Of a DNA stretch of 64,000 nucleotides, positions 16,953 through 31,514 are shown piece after piece. Positions within the stretch are counted from its first letter, which is position 1; each line of letters begins with the position of its first letter. The position numbers and the translations under genes are program-made. Below the pieces are notes generated by a model. That model saw nothing but the letters and a program-made list of their open reading frames with translations, searched no databases and had not been told where the DNA came from. This stretch comes from an uncultured bacterium (GTDB taxonomy: Bacteria; Bacillota; Bacilli; Lactobacillales; Lactobacillaceae), in NCBI GenBank assembly GCA_905214545.1, contig CAJMMO010000002.1, positions 310,001 through 374,000 of the forward strand, given 5' to 3'.

Positions 16953-17408
16953 CTAGTCTTGTTCAGTAATGTGCACTCTGATAACTGAGTCCACGCCTTT
17001 GAAAAGCTTAACCGGCACATTGGTGTAGCCCAATGACTTGATCGGTTCCGGCAGGTTCAGCTTGCGCTTGTCGATCTTGATGCCGTATTGGTCTTCCAAA
17101 GCGGCCACGATCTTCTTGCTGGAAACAGAGCCGAACAGGCGGGCGTCGGTGCCGGCCTTGGATTGCAGCTTGACGACGGTGCCGTCAGCTTCGAGCTTTT
17201 CCTTCAGCTTCTTGGCTTCGGCAACGTTAGCTTCGTAAGCATCCTTTTCGGCCTTTTCAATGCGGGCCAAGGTGTGCAGGTTGGACTTGTTGGCTTCTTT
17301 AGCCAAGCCGCGCTTTAACAGAAAGTTTTGGGCGTAGCCGTCAGGTACATTCTTCACTTCGCCGCGCTTGCCGCGTCCGCGTACGTCTTGCGTAAAAATA
17401 ACTTTCAT
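16953..17408 (-). CDS. rplI: 50S ribosomal protein L9
   Basis: Large-subunit protein of 151 residues that binds 23S rRNA near the base of the L1 stalk. It begins [30 protein letters not shown], the L9 signature, has the long connecting helix ([25 protein letters not shown]) and the C-terminal RNA-binding domain ([10 protein letters not shown]). It lies between gdpP and dnaB with gaps of about 15 and 12 bp. Confidence 0.97.
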   Translation of the reverse strand: MKVIFTQDVRGRGKRGEVKNVPDGYAQNFLLKRGLAKEANKSNLHTLARIEKAEKDAYEANVAEAKKLKEKLEADGTVVKLQSKAGTDARLFGSVSSKKIVAALEDQYGIKIDKRKLNLPEPIKSLGYTNVPVKLFKGVDSVIRVHITEQD

Positions 17409-17423
17409 AATCTTGCTCCTTTT

Positions 17424-19439
17424 TTAACTCTCTTCTTCAGCCAGGTATTCATCCAGCGCCTTCACAAGCTGGTCTTTGGCCTCGTCAACGGTGATGTCCT
17501 TCAGCTGGCTGGCCGCATTGGACAGGTGGCCGCCGCCGCCCAGCTTCTCCATGATCAGCTGGACGTTGATCTCGCCCAGCGACCGGGCGGAGATGCCGAC
17601 GACGTCCTTGGCACGCCGGGTCACCGCAAAGCTGGCGTCGATGTTTTCCAGCGACAGCGCCGTGTCGGCAGCCTGGGCTGCGATGATCGGGTCGTAAATC
17701 TGGTCGTCGTTGCCCATGATCAGGGCAATGCCCGGCTTAATCGTCTGCAAAGTGGCCACCAGGTGGCTGCGCTGGACGAAGCTGTTAATGTCTTCTTTCA
17801 AAAAGCTGGAGACAACCGTACTGTCGGCCCCGATCGAACGCAGGTAGGAAGCCGCGTCGAAGGTTCTGGTCCCGGTCCGCAGCGAGAACTCTTTCGAGTC
17901 GACGGTGATGCCGGCCAGCATGCCGGAAGCTTCGGTCGAAGTCAGCAGCTTGTCGTTTTGCGACTGGTATTCAACTAGCTCGGTAACCAGCTCGCATGTC
18001 GAAGAAGCGTAAGGCTCGATGTAAACCAGCATCGGGTTTTCCGGAAATTCTTCGCCGCGCCGGTGGTGGTCGACGACGATCAGCCGGTCTTTCAGGCGGT
18101 CGTAGAGCTCTTTATCGTAGGTAATCGACGACTTGGAGTGGTCGACCAAGACCAGCAGCGAGTTGTCGGTGGCGGCATTATGCGCGTCCGAGCTGCTGAT
18201 AAACATGTCCTCTTCGCCGTTTTTGTTCATCCGGGCAACCAGCCGCGCGACGTCGAAGTTCAGCTGGTCTTCGTTTAAGACAAAATGGGCTTGTGCGCCA
18301 TGCAGCCGGGCGATCTTCACGATCCCCAAGCCGGAACCCACGGCATCCAAGTCGGGCCGGCGGTGGCCCATGACGAAGACGTGGTCGGCGTCCTTGAACA
18401 GCTCGCCCAAAGCGTGCGAAACCATCCGGGCCCGGACCCGCGTCCGTTTTTCCATTGGGTTGGACTTGCCGCCGTAGAAGCGGGCCTGCTTGCCGGCCTC
18501 TCTGACGACGACCTGGTCGCCGCCCCGGCCTAAGGCCAGGTCCAAGTTGGACTGGGACAGATCGGAGATGTCGGTCAGCTTGTCGCTGCCGTAGCCGATC
18601 CCGATCGAAAGCGTCAGCGGGATATTGCGCCGGCTGGACTCGGTCCGCAGTCTGTCCAAAATCGAGAACTTGTCTTTTTCCATCTGCTCTAAGTCCTGCA
18701 AGTGGACCAGCATCAGGAAGTGGTCGTCGTCAACGCGCTTCAGGTAGGCGTTAAACTTCGTCATGTAGTTGTTCAGCGCCTCTTGCAGGTAGTTGCTCAT
18801 GTTGGAGACGCTCTGGTCGCCCATCGACTGGCTCAGTTCATCGTAGTTATCGATGAAGATCTGGCCGATGGCCAGCCGCTCTTGCTGGTAGCGCTCTTCG
18901 TACTTGGCGTAGCGGGTGACATCCAGCAGGTAAACGACGCCCAGGTCGTTTTGCACGCTCATCTCGAACTTGTGCTCGCCCAGGTCGATGACCATGTTCT
19001 CAGTATTTTTTTCCTTAACAGCTTTTTCAATCCACTTGTTAAGTTCAGGGTTGACGTCAGAAATTGTTTTGCCGATTACATCCGGTTCTTTGATGTAGAG
19101 CTGCAAATATGGGTTAATCCATTGAATATGGTAGTTTTCATCGTAAAGCATGATCCCCATTGGCATCTGGATCATGGCTTCCTGCTCGCCGCGTTTAATC
19201 CTGTATGACAGGTTGGAGACGAAATCATTGGTTACCGCCGCAATGATGTAGGCGCCGTAAACCACTAAAATCGCTGCCAATACAAAGATCAGAAACTGGG
19301 CGAGGCCATACCAAGGGCTAATTAAAAAGCCGATAATCGCTGCCACCAAAAGCAGACCCAGCAGGATGATGCTTGAAGCCACCAGCCGGGAGTCCTTGAT
19401 AAATGACGGCAGTTCCAGCTTATGGAAAAAGCCTTTCAT
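17424..19439 (-). CDS. gdpP: Cyclic-di-AMP phosphodiesterase GdpP
   Basis: Membrane phosphodiesterase of 671 residues that hydrolyses c-di-AMP and so tunes potassium and turgor homeostasis. Two N-terminal membrane helices are followed by a PAS-like domain, a degenerate GGDEF domain around residues 170-300, and a DHH/DHHA1 module with MGHRRPDLDAVGSGLG near 345-360, VDHHRRG near 465 and GGGHLSNAASQL near 640. ATG 19439 follows TGAGGAGTAAT; the in-frame GTG at 19451 overlaps that ribosome site and is rejected. First gene of gdpP-rplI-dnaB. A likely c-di-AMP effector (CbpB-like, 50604-51092) is encoded in the same window. Confidence 0.93.
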   Translation of the reverse strand: MKGFFHKLELPSFIKDSRLVASSIILLGLLLVAAIIGFLISPWYGLAQFLIFVLAAILVVYGAYIIAAVTNDFVSNLSYRIKRGEQEAMIQMPMGIMLYDENYHIQWINPYLQLYIKEPDVIGKTISDVNPELNKWIEKAVKEKNTENMVIDLGEHKFEMSVQNDLGVVYLLDVTRYAKYEERYQQERLAIGQIFIDNYDELSQSMGDQSVSNMSNYLQEALNNYMTKFNAYLKRVDDDHFLMLVHLQDLEQMEKDKFSILDRLRTESSRRNIPLTLSIGIGYGSDKLTDISDLSQSNLDLALGRGGDQVVVREAGKQARFYGGKSNPMEKRTRVRARMVSHALGELFKDADHVFVMGHRRPDLDAVGSGLGIVKIARLHGAQAHFVLNEDQLNFDVARLVARMNKNGEEDMFISSSDAHNAATDNSLLVLVDHSKSSITYDKELYDRLKDRLIVVDHHRRGEEFPENPMLVYIEPYASSTCELVTELVEYQSQNDKLLTSTEASGMLAGITVDSKEFSLRTGTRTFDAASYLRSIGADSTVVSSFLKEDINSFVQRSHLVATLQTIKPGIALIMGNDDQIYDPIIAAQAADTALSLENIDASFAVTRRAKDVVGISARSLGEINVQLIMEKLGGGGHLSNAASQLKDITVDEAKDQLVKALDEYLAEEES

Positions 19440-19521
19440 ATTACTCCTCACTTATTACATTTCCATTCCATGCAAAAGCAAACACTTTTACTAGTTTATT
19501 ATACTCAAAAATCACGGCATA

Positions 19522-19558
19522 AAAAAATAAGCCCACCCATACAGGTGAGCTTATTTGG
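19522..19558 (-). terminator. Terminator of rpsF-ssb-rpsR
   Basis: Minus-strand stem AATAAGCTCACC/GGTGGGCTTATT followed by a T-run, 13 bp past rpsR. Confidence 0.9.
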
Positions 19559-19570
19559 TTAAGTGCAATA

Positions 19571-19813
19571 TTAGTCTTCTGCTACAAATGGCAGCAAGCC
19601 CATAACACGAGCACGCTTGATTGCAACAGTAAGCTTGCGCTGGTTCTTAGCGCTGGTGCCGGTTACCCGACGTGGCAAAATCTTGCCGCGTTCTGAGATA
19701 AAACGCTTCAGCAGGTCAACATCTTTGTAGTCAACGTAGTCAATGTGGTTAGCTGCAATGTAGTCAACCTTGCGACGTCTACGGCCGCCTCTTCTTTGAA
19801 ATGGCATAACCAA
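19571..19813 (-). CDS. rpsR: 30S ribosomal protein S18
   Basis: Small-subunit protein of 80 residues that pairs with S6 on the platform. It contains the family core [27 protein letters not shown] and the basic end [12 protein letters not shown]. Last gene of the rpsF-ssb-rpsR operon, 29 bp behind ssb. Confidence 0.97.
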   Translation of the reverse strand: MVMPFQRRGGRRRRKVDYIAANHIDYVDYKDVDLLKRFISERGKILPRRVTGTSAKNQRKLTVAIKRARVMGLLPFVAED

Positions 19814-19842
19814 GACTCCTTTCCATGAAAAAACTAGAAAAA

Positions 19843-20349
19843 CTAGAATGGAAGATCATCATCTGAGATATCGATTGACTTGCCCGAATCAGCGAACGGA
19901 TCGTTAGGGTCTGACTGCGGTTTGCTGTCAGCCTGCGGTCTGTTGCTGGTCAAAGGCGCGTTGCTGTTGTTTACAGGGGCGCCGCCTTGCGGGTTGAATT
20001 GGTTGCCGCTCGGGCGTTCTTGTCTTGCCCGGCGCGACTCAAGCAGAGCAAAGTTGTCGACAACAACTTCGGTCACGTAAACACGCTGCCCGTCCTTGTT
20101 CTCGTAGTTTCTGGTCTGCAAGCGGCCATCGATACCAACCAGGGATCCTTTTGACGTAAAATTAGCAAAATTCTCTGCTGCTTTGCGCCAAATTACGCAG
20201 TTGATGAAGTCAGCATCGCGTTCGCCTTGGGCGTTGGTGTATTGACGATCAACTGCCAGGGTGAATGATAAAACTGAAATTCCGCTGCCTGTGGTACGCA
20301 AATCAGGATCACGTGTTAATCGGCCAACAAGTACAACTCTATTAATCAT
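19843..20349 (-). CDS. ssb: Single-stranded DNA-binding protein
   Basis: Binds single-stranded DNA at forks and recruits partners, 168 residues. The OB-fold is at residues 1-110 ([43 protein letters not shown]), followed by a Pro/Asn/Gln-rich linker and the acidic tail ISDDDLPF that contacts partner proteins. Its place between rpsF and rpsR is the usual Firmicutes arrangement. Confidence 0.97.
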   Translation of the reverse strand: MINRVVLVGRLTRDPDLRTTGSGISVLSFTLAVDRQYTNAQGERDADFINCVIWRKAAENFANFTSKGSLVGIDGRLQTRNYENKDGQRVYVTEVVVDNFALLESRRARQERPSGNQFNPQGGAPVNNSNAPLTSNRPQADSKPQSDPNDPFADSGKSIDISDDDLPF

Positions 20350-20389
20350 ACTAGTGACTCCTTTCCTAATTTACGGGTGAACATTTCCA

Positions 20390-20686
20390 TTACTTGTCCA
20401 ATTTAACGGTCATTGAACGTAAAACGTGGTTGTCGATCCGGGACAGACGTTCGAATTCGTTGACTGCAGCTGCTGAATCAGCAGTGAAAGTCATGATGTG
20501 GTAAGTACCTTCACGATACTTTTCGATTTCGTATGCGAAACGTCTCTTGCCCCAGTCCTTGGAATCAACCATGCTGCCGCCGTTGTCAGCGATTACCTTG
20601 TCGTAACGGTCAACAACAGCTTTCTTAGTTTCTTCATCAATATCAGGCTTGATGATGTAGGTAACTTCATACTTTCTGGTTGCCAT
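20390..20686 (-). CDS. rpsF: 30S ribosomal protein S6
   Basis: Small-subunit platform protein of 98 residues, partner of S18. It begins [20 protein letters not shown] and carries [20 protein letters not shown]. The start at 20686 is chosen from the family N-terminus and the upstream AGAGGAGGTG; the frame stays open further upstream but that part is leader. The leader contains a GC-rich hairpin (CCTGC/GCAGG, about 20722-20738) that could be an S6:S18 autoregulatory site, though I could not match it to the known motif in detail. Confidence 0.95.
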   Translation of the reverse strand: MATRKYEVTYIIKPDIDEETKKAVVDRYDKVIADNGGSMVDSKDWGKRRFAYEIEKYREGTYHIMTFTADSAAAVNEFERLSRIDNHVLRSMTVKLDK

Positions 20687-20759
20687 GACTGAATACACCT
20701 CCTCTTGGACTAAATGGCCCCTGCACAGCGCAGGAACAAGGAGTAACAAATTATTACTC

Positions 20760-20815
20760 GCATCTAGTAATACTATCATAGAAATAAAAAAATACCAATC
20801 ATTTTCACGTGATCC
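20760..20815 (-). promoter_or_regulatory. rpsF promoter overlapping the gyrA terminator
   Basis: On the minus strand TTGGTA, 17 bp, TAGTAT. The -35 box TTGGTA lies inside the 3' arm and T-tract of the gyrA terminator stem. Confidence 0.55.
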
Positions 20816-20855
20816 TACTCATAGATACGCGGCTGATTGGTATTTGTTTTTATTA
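20793..20855 (-). terminator. gyrA terminator with long loop
   Basis: Minus-strand AAATACCAATCA pairs with TGATTGGTATTT over a loop of about 32 nt, followed by a T-run. The large loop makes it less efficient on paper than its neighbours. Confidence 0.65.
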
Positions 20856-20859
20856 AAAA

Positions 20860-23334
<2,475 letters not shown>

Positions 23335-23344
23335 CTAAAGCCTC

Positions 23345-26428
<3,084 letters not shown>

Positions 26429-26429
<1 letters not shown>

Positions 26430-26638
26430 CAGTCAAAATGATATTCAGTGCCGGCTACGGTCACTTGGTCGCCTGCCCGCAGCTTCTTGCCGCGCAGCCG
26501 GCAGACTTCGCCGTTGACCAGCACGTCGTTTTCTTGCAGAAAGTACTTTTCTTGGCCGCCTGACCCGACGAGAGCTTCTTCTTTCAAAAATTGCCCCAGG
26601 GTGATCAGGTCGCCTTTGATTTTGAATTGCTTAATCAT
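26429..26638 (-). CDS. yaaA: S4-domain RNA-binding protein YaaA
   Basis: Small S4-like RNA-binding protein of 69 residues always found between dnaN and recF in Firmicutes. It contains [18 protein letters not shown] and [19 protein letters not shown], the S4 fold. ATG 26638 follows GGGGTGAGT. Homologues have been tied to ribosome assembly; its exact role is not visible here. First gene of its operon, with TATAAT about 20 bp upstream. Confidence 0.92.
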
Positions 26639-26796
26639 ACTCACCCCATTTTCTCCATTAATATTATAACAAAATTTTAAGCAAAAAGCGCGTTTACGGC
26701 CCTGTAAGCGTAATTTTCTTTGTGTTAAACAAGCTATCCAAATTAGGTAAAAATGGCTAAGAACACTTTATAGGGGCTCATAGCAAAAAAAGCCAA

Positions 26797-26828
26797 AAAA
26801 AAGGCCCATCGACTGATGGGTCTTTTGT
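26797..26828 (-). terminator. dnaN terminator
   Basis: Minus-strand stem CCCATC/GATGGG with a four-base loop and T-run, 18 bp past dnaN. It separates dnaA-dnaN from yaaA-recF-gyrBA. Confidence 0.85.
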
Positions 26829-26845
26829 AATGCAGATTTTAATAA

Positions 26846-27973
26846 TTAAAAGGTCCGGACCGGCGTAATCAGCTGGACGAAGTCGACGTCCTCTTTGCCC
26901 GGCAAAACAGTGAACGGACGCAGCGGCTGGGTGAACTTCAAGATGATGGAGTCGGTCACCGAAGCTCGCAGGGCGGCCTGCAGGTAGTCCGGGTTGAAGG
27001 AAATAGTCAAGTTTTCGCCGGCAATGTTCTTAAAGCCGATCTCTTCTTCGACGTTGCCGATTTCGGCGTTGCCTTGCAGCTTGACTGACTGCTTGTCGAC
27101 GTCGAGCGTCAGCTTGACCACGTTGTTGCGGCCGGCGTGCGTCAGCAGGCTGGCGCGGTCGAGCGCGTGCGACAGCGCAGCGATGTCAAATTCAACTTGC
27201 GTGGTCGAGTCGGTTGGGAGCAGGCGGTCGGTGTTCGGGTAAGTGCCCTCCAGCAGGCGTGAGTAGAACGAGATGTTGCCGATCTTGAAAAGTACTTGGT
27301 TTTCACCTGAATTTACCGTAATTTGCGGGTCGGTCTCGCCGATGATGTGGGCCAGTTCCGCTAAGTTCTTGCCCGGGATAATGAGGTCGGCCTTAGTCTT
27401 CGGCCCTTTTTCCAAGGCGATCTTGCGCTGGGACAGGCGGTGGGAGTCGGTTGCGACCGCCTTGATGCCGTCAGGGGCAAAGCTGAAGCGGACCCCGGTC
27501 AGAATTGGCCGGCTTTCTTGGCTGGCAACGGCAAAAGTAGTTTCGTTGATGATTTCGCGGAAAGTCTTGCCGGAAATTTCAAAAGTAGAAGCCGAGCCGA
27601 TTTCTGGCAGGCGCGGGTAGTTGTTGGCGTCTAAGCCGTTGATGGTGAAGTCGCTGTTTTCAGATTGGATTCTGGTCTGAAAGCTGCTGCCTACTTCGAA
27701 TGAAAAGTCCTTGCCAGGCAGCTTCTTGACGATTTCGCTGAAGAAGCGGGCAGGCAAAACGATAGAGCCGGTTGAGTCGACGGTCAGGTCTTCGTTGACT
27801 GGAATCGCAATTTGAATAGAGATATCGATGTTGCTGCCGGTTAAAACCAAGGCATCGTCAGATAAGTCTAATTTGATCCCTGCCAAGATGGGAATAGTGG
27901 TGTGAGCTGAAATGGCCCGCATTACATTATTCAAATTATCTAAAAACAAGTTGCGGTTGATTTTGAATTTCAT
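26846..27973 (-). CDS. dnaN: DNA polymerase III beta sliding clamp
   Basis: Ring clamp that tethers DNA polymerase, 375 residues in three repeated clamp domains. Family landmarks: MKFKINRNLFLDNLNNVMRAIS at the start, IVLPARFFSEIVKKLP, SRPILTGVRF and the C-terminal LITPVRTF. GTTGGGAGGGCC upstream supports the start. It follows dnaA across the unwinding element of oriC. Confidence 0.97.
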   Translation of the reverse strand: MKFKINRNLFLDNLNNVMRAISAHTTIPILAGIKLDLSDDALVLTGSNIDISIQIAIPVNEDLTVDSTGSIVLPARFFSEIVKKLPGKDFSFEVGSSFQTRIQSENSDFTINGLDANNYPRLPEIGSASTFEISGKTFREIINETTFAVASQESRPILTGVRFSFAPDGIKAVATDSHRLSQRKIALEKGPKTKADLIIPGKNLAELAHIIGETDPQITVNSGENQVLFKIGNISFYSRLLEGTYPNTDRLLPTDSTTQVEFDIAALSHALDRASLLTHAGRNNVVKLTLDVDKQSVKLQGNAEIGNVEEEIGFKNIAGENLTISFNPDYLQAALRASVTDSIILKFTQPLRPFTVLPGKEDVDFVQLITPVRTF

Positions 27974-27990
27974 AATGGCCCTCCCAACGA

Positions 27991-28132
27991 GCTCTTTTTC
28001 TTTTTTATTTATATATATTTATCTTAGTAATAGTAGTAGGTCCGGTGAATTGTGTTGAAAAGCGTTAGAAAGCTTAATTTACCGGAATTTTAGGTGTTTA
28101 AATTCTGTGGAAGATCTTGCGATTTATCCACA
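27991..28132. other. oriC, dnaA-dnaN part: unwinding element, DnaA-trios, DnaA boxes
   Basis: An AT-rich stretch (27991-28024) is followed by TAGTAATAGTAGTAG at 28025-28039, five consecutive trinucleotides of the DnaA-trio type. Next come a degenerate DnaA box TGTTGAAAA (28053-28061) and a perfect box TTATCCACA at 28124-28132. This is the arrangement known for the B. subtilis unwinding region. Confidence 0.85.
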
Positions 28133-28143
28133 TGTTATTAACT

Positions 28144-29514
28144 TTAGCGCTCCAGCATATCCTTTAATTCGAACACCGCTGTCTTGATTTCGGAGTCCGT
28201 TTTGATCTGTTTTTTGATCTTATTGTTGGCGTGCATGACGGTCGTGTGGTCCTTGCCGCCAAATTCTTGGCCGATCTTCGGCAGGCTGGCGTCAGTTAAC
28301 TCCCGCGAAAGGTACATCGCGATCTGCCGCGGCACGACGATCTGCTTGACGCGCTTTTTGCCCTTCAGGTCTTCGACCGAAGTCTGGAAGTAGTTGGCGA
28401 CGACTTCCTGGATGCGGGAAATCTTGATGCCGCGGTCTTTTTGGACCAGCTTCAAGTCGGCTAAAGCCTCGCGGGCCAAGCCGATGGAGATGTCTTTTCT
28501 CTCAATCGTGGCGTGGGCCTGCACCTTGACCAGAGCGCCTTCCAGCTCTCTGATGTTGGTGTCGACTTGCGAAGCGATGTAGTCCAGGGTGTCGTTGTCG
28601 ATCTCCAAACCGTAGCCTTCGGCTTTTTTACGCAAAATGGCGATCCGCGTCTCCAGGTCAGGAGGCGTGATTTCAACCTGCAGGCCCCAGGCAAAGCGCG
28701 AAACCAGCCGTTCGGACAGGTCCGGGATGTCGTTTGGCAGCCGGTCCGAAGTCATGACGATTTGCTTCTTATTATTATAGAGGGTTTCGAAAGTGTGGAA
28801 GAACTCTTCCTGGATGCCCTCTTTTTTAGCGAAGAACTGGATATCGTCGACTAAGAGCAGGTCGGCCTTGCGGTACTTGTCGCGGAATTCATCCTGGGTC
28901 TTGTTTTTGATCGAGTTGATGAAGTCGTTGACGAAGGTCTCACTTTGGATATAGACGATTTTGGCATTGGGATTAGTCGCCAGCATCTGGTGGCCAATCG
29001 CTTGCATTAAGTGGGTTTTACCAAGACCGACGCCGCCGAAAATGAAGAGCGGGTTGTAAATGCTGCCGGGCTTTTCAGCGGCTGCCAAAGCAGCGCTGGC
29101 AGCCAGCTTGTTGCCCTCACCTTGGACGAAAGTGTCAAAAGTGTACTTTTCATTCAGCTGCTGCAGGGCAGCGGGATGCGGTTTGGGAGCAGGTTTTTGC
29201 GGACGGGCCGGCGCAGACTGGGTCTGCTTGCCCATCACCACGCGCTCGGATGATTGGTTCTTGTCGTCTGCCAGGACGAAAACGGGATTGACTTCGACGT
29301 TGGCGAAGGCATAAGCCTCTTGGACCAACAGCGTCGCTAAGTTCTTTTCCCAATAACCTTTAGAAATCGGTGATTCGACAGAAATGACGAGTTCCTTGGT
29401 ATTTTCGTCGTAGGAAAGCGGCTTGGTATTTTTGAACCAGGCATTATAGGCAACTTCAGAGAAGTTGCCTGCCATAGTTTCATTGAAGAATTTCCAAAAT
29501 TTATTGAGATCCAA
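28144..29514 (-). CDS. dnaA: Chromosomal replication initiator DnaA
   Basis: AAA+ initiator of 456 residues that binds DnaA boxes and melts oriC. Domain I is residues 1-80, a variable Pro/Gln linker about 90-120, the AAA+ domain has Walker A FGGVGLGKTHLM at 159-170 and Walker B LLLVDDIQF, and the DNA-binding helix-turn-helix ends with FGGKDHTTVMHANNKI. The start codon is TTG at 29512-29514 (first residues DLNKFWKFF), preceded by GTGAGG about 11 bp upstream. A TTG start and weak spacing suggest low translation, common for dnaA. Confidence 0.97.
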   Translation of the reverse strand: MDLNKFWKFFNETMAGNFSEVAYNAWFKNTKPLSYDENTKELVISVESPISKGYWEKNLATLLVQEAYAFANVEVNPVFVLADDKNQSSERVVMGKQTQSAPARPQKPAPKPHPAALQQLNEKYTFDTFVQGEGNKLAASAALAAAEKPGSIYNPLFIFGGVGLGKTHLMQAIGHQMLATNPNAKIVYIQSETFVNDFINSIKNKTQDEFRDKYRKADLLLVDDIQFFAKKEGIQEEFFHTFETLYNNKKQIVMTSDRLPNDIPDLSERLVSRFAWGLQVEITPPDLETRIAILRKKAEGYGLEIDNDTLDYIASQVDTNIRELEGALVKVQAHATIERKDISIGLAREALADLKLVQKDRGIKISRIQEVVANYFQTSVEDLKGKKRVKQIVVPRQIAMYLSRELTDASLPKIGQEFGGKDHTTVMHANNKIKKQIKTDSEIKTAVFELKDMLER

Positions 29515-29559
29515 AGTCCCAAAACCTCACTTACATTAAAAATTACGCAGAAACAGTGT

Positions 29560-29860
29560 AACATTTTTAAAAAATGTTTTCCACAAGTGGATTCATGCAC
29601 CGCACAAGTCACAGGCTGTGGATTAAAATCCTAAGTAGAAATCCACAAGTAAGGGCTGAGGACTGGTTTTTAAAATAAATCACAGCACGGCAATTTTTAA
29701 AAATACTGGTATATCAAGTTTTAACGGAGATGCATCTACAAAAATAACAGCCCTGTTTACAAAGTTTTCAACAGGCTGTGGCCTGTGGATAGTCTTGATA
29801 AAAAGTCTGTTTATTTTTATCCACATGCAAAATTGGTACTCTATTTTATCCACATAATTT
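29560..29860. other. oriC, upstream part: DnaA-box cluster between rpmH and dnaA
   Basis: Gene-free region with perfect boxes TTATCCACA at 29817-29825 and 29846-29854, one-mismatch boxes TTTTCCACA 29577-29585, TGTGGATTA 29617-29625 and TGTGGATAG 29784-29792, and a weaker AAATCCACA at 29639-29647. It should also hold the dnaA promoter. No ORF is supported in 29515-29978. Confidence 0.85.
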
Positions 29861-29909
29861 TTTTGCGGACCTGGACCAGCTGCGATTTTTATGGCAGCGA
29901 GCCTTTGTT

Positions 29910-29940
29910 TTGCAGGAGAGATGTGATATTATGATTTAGA
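29910..29940 (+). promoter_or_regulatory. rpmH promoter
   Basis: TTGTTT, 16 bp, TATTAT on the plus strand, about 45 bp before the rpmH ATG. Confidence 0.55.
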
Positions 29941-29978
29941 AGTTGTGTCGAAGACACTGCAATTGGAGGTGGATGTAC

Positions 29979-30119
29979 ATGACAACTAAGAGAACATACC
30001 AACCTAAGAAGCGTCACCGTTCACGTGTTCACGGCTTCATGAAGCGCATGAGCACATCTAATGGCCGTAAGGTCTTAGCAAGACGTCGCAAGAAGGGTAG
30101 AAAAGTCTTATCTGCTTAA
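29979..30119 (+). CDS. rpmH: 50S ribosomal protein L34
   Basis: Basic protein of 46 residues: it starts [20 protein letters not shown] and ends [12 protein letters not shown], the L34 signature. GGAGGTGGATGTAC precedes the ATG. It begins the rightward replication arm, and its own terminator lies before rnpA. Confidence 0.97.
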   Translation: MTTKRTYQPKKRHRSRVHGFMKRMSTSNGRKVLARRRKKGRKVLSA

Positions 30120-30120
30120 G

Positions 30121-30148
30121 CCACTGATCACCAACAGTGGTTTTTTTT
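30121..30148 (+). terminator. Terminator between rpmH and rnpA
   Basis: CCACTG/CAGTGG stem with eight T. It probably lets part of the transcripts continue to rnpA, so L34 is made in excess. Confidence 0.8.
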
Positions 30149-30171
30149 ATTTAAATATGGAATGAACCGTT

Positions 30172-30549
30172 TTGAGAAAATCTTACCGTGTAAAAACTGA
30201 AAAAGATTTTCAAGAAGTGTTCGAAAACGGCAAGTCGACCGCCAACCGTGCTTTTGTCGTCTATGTCTTGGACAAACCCGACAACAAGCACTTCCGGGTT
30301 GGCATTTCCGTTGGGAAAAAGGTCGGCCATACGGCTGTCATTCGTAACCGGCTCAAACGATATATCAGGGCTGCGCTAACGGAAGTGAAGCCAGAAATTC
30401 GGCCGCAAGCTGATTTTTTGGTTATTGCCCGTCCCTATGTCCGGGACTTTAATATGAAGCAAGTCGAAAAAAACCTGTTTCATGCCCTTCGTTTAGCCAA
30501 TCTTCTGGAAGATGAGTCAGAAAAAATTGAGGAAAATAAGAGTGAGTAA
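30172..30549 (+). CDS. rnpA: Ribonuclease P protein component
   Basis: Protein subunit of RNase P, which trims tRNA 5' ends with the RNA subunit; 125 residues. It begins [21 protein letters not shown] and carries the RNR motif region [22 protein letters not shown]. The start codon is TTG at 30172 with only a weak ribosome site (GGAATGAACCG). It overlaps yidC. Confidence 0.95.
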   Translation: MRKSYRVKTEKDFQEVFENGKSTANRAFVVYVLDKPDNKHFRVGISVGKKVGHTAVIRNRLKRYIRAALTEVKPEIRPQADFLVIARPYVRDFNMKQVEKNLFHALRLANLLEDESEKIEENKSE

Positions 30550-31405
30550 GCTTTTGAACAGCAAAAAAGCAAAACGAATTATTGCTGCCTTAGCTATTGT
30601 CGCAATTGCTGTCGTCATGACAGGTTGTACGATGAGCAGAACTCCTATTTCTCACACTTCAGGCAACTGGTGGGAGAAGTACGTGGTCTACTACGTTTCG
30701 CGCTTCCTGCTCTGGATCGGCAGCCTGTTGCACAACGATTATGGCTGGACGATCATCGTCTTTACTGTCTTAGTCAGAGTTATTCTGCTGCCGCTCAACG
30801 TCATCTCTACTAAGAGCATGACCAAGACCCAGCAGCTGCAGCCGGAACTGGATGCTTTGCGCAAGAAGTACCCGGGCAAGGATGCTGAAAGCCAGCAGAA
30901 ACTGACTGAAGAAACTCAAAAGCTTTACAAGGAAAACGGCGTCAACCCGTACGCGGGCTGCCTGCCATTGCTTTTGCAGCTGCCAATTATGTATGCCCTG
31001 TACGAAGCAATCTACCGGACTCCTCAATTGATGAACGGTCATTTCCTCTGGATGAACTTGGGTAAGCCGGACCAGTACTACGTCATGCCAGTGCTGGCCG
31101 CTGCGTTTACCTTCATGAGTTCTTACATCAGCCAGATGTCTACGCCGAAGTCAGCCCGCAACGGCTCGACGCAGGCGATGCTGTACATCATGCCAATCTT
31201 CATTGGTATTACTGCTGTCGGACTTCAGTCAGCCATCTCGCTTTACTGGGTTATTTCCAACTTGTTCCAGGTAGTGCAGACTTTCTTCCTGCAGAACCCG
31301 TTCAAGTACCAGCGCGAAGTTGCTGAAAAAGAAAAGGCAGAACAAGAACGTCAGCGCAAGATCCGCAAGGCTTACAAGCAGATCAACCGCAGACGCAAAC
31401 ATTAA
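30542..31405 (+). CDS. yidC: Membrane protein insertase YidC/Oxa1 lipoprotein
   Basis: Inserts and folds membrane proteins, 287 residues. A lipoprotein signal ends in VVMTGC, followed by about five membrane helices with the Oxa1 core ([23 protein letters not shown] near residues 140-165) and a basic C-terminal tail ([15 protein letters not shown]) for ribosome contact. GTG 30542 is chosen because TTGAGGAAAATAAGA precedes it; an ATG at 30512 would add ten hydrophilic residues. It overlaps the rnpA end by 8 bp. Confidence 0.93.
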   Translation: MSKLLNSKKAKRIIAALAIVAIAVVMTGCTMSRTPISHTSGNWWEKYVVYYVSRFLLWIGSLLHNDYGWTIIVFTVLVRVILLPLNVISTKSMTKTQQLQPELDALRKKYPGKDAESQQKLTEETQKLYKENGVNPYAGCLPLLLQLPIMYALYEAIYRTPQLMNGHFLWMNLGKPDQYYVMPVLAAAFTFMSSYISQMSTPKSARNGSTQAMLYIMPIFIGITAVGLQSAISLYWVISNLFQVVQTFFLQNPFKYQREVAEKEKAEQERQRKIRKAYKQINRRRKH

Positions 31406-31443
31406 CATTAAGAATATTTTTTATCGATCTCGATAAAGTAGTC

Positions 31444-31496
31444 AAAGTGCTTTATCCATCATGGTTTATTTGTGGTGGAGTGGGCACTTTTTTTAT
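31444..31496 (+). terminator. Terminator after yidC
   Basis: AAAGTGC and CCATCA pair with TGGTGG and GGGCACTTT as a two-part stem, followed by a T-run. The inverted repeat TTTATCGA/TCGATAAA at 31419-31437 lies just before it. Confidence 0.75.
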
Positions 31497-31514
31497 TAGA
31501 AAAGGCAGGTAAAA

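Noticed and set aside
20806..20819. Third parS candidate TTTTCACGTGATCC near rpsF
   Set aside because: Only one half of the palindrome matches parS; it is part of the gyrA terminator loop.
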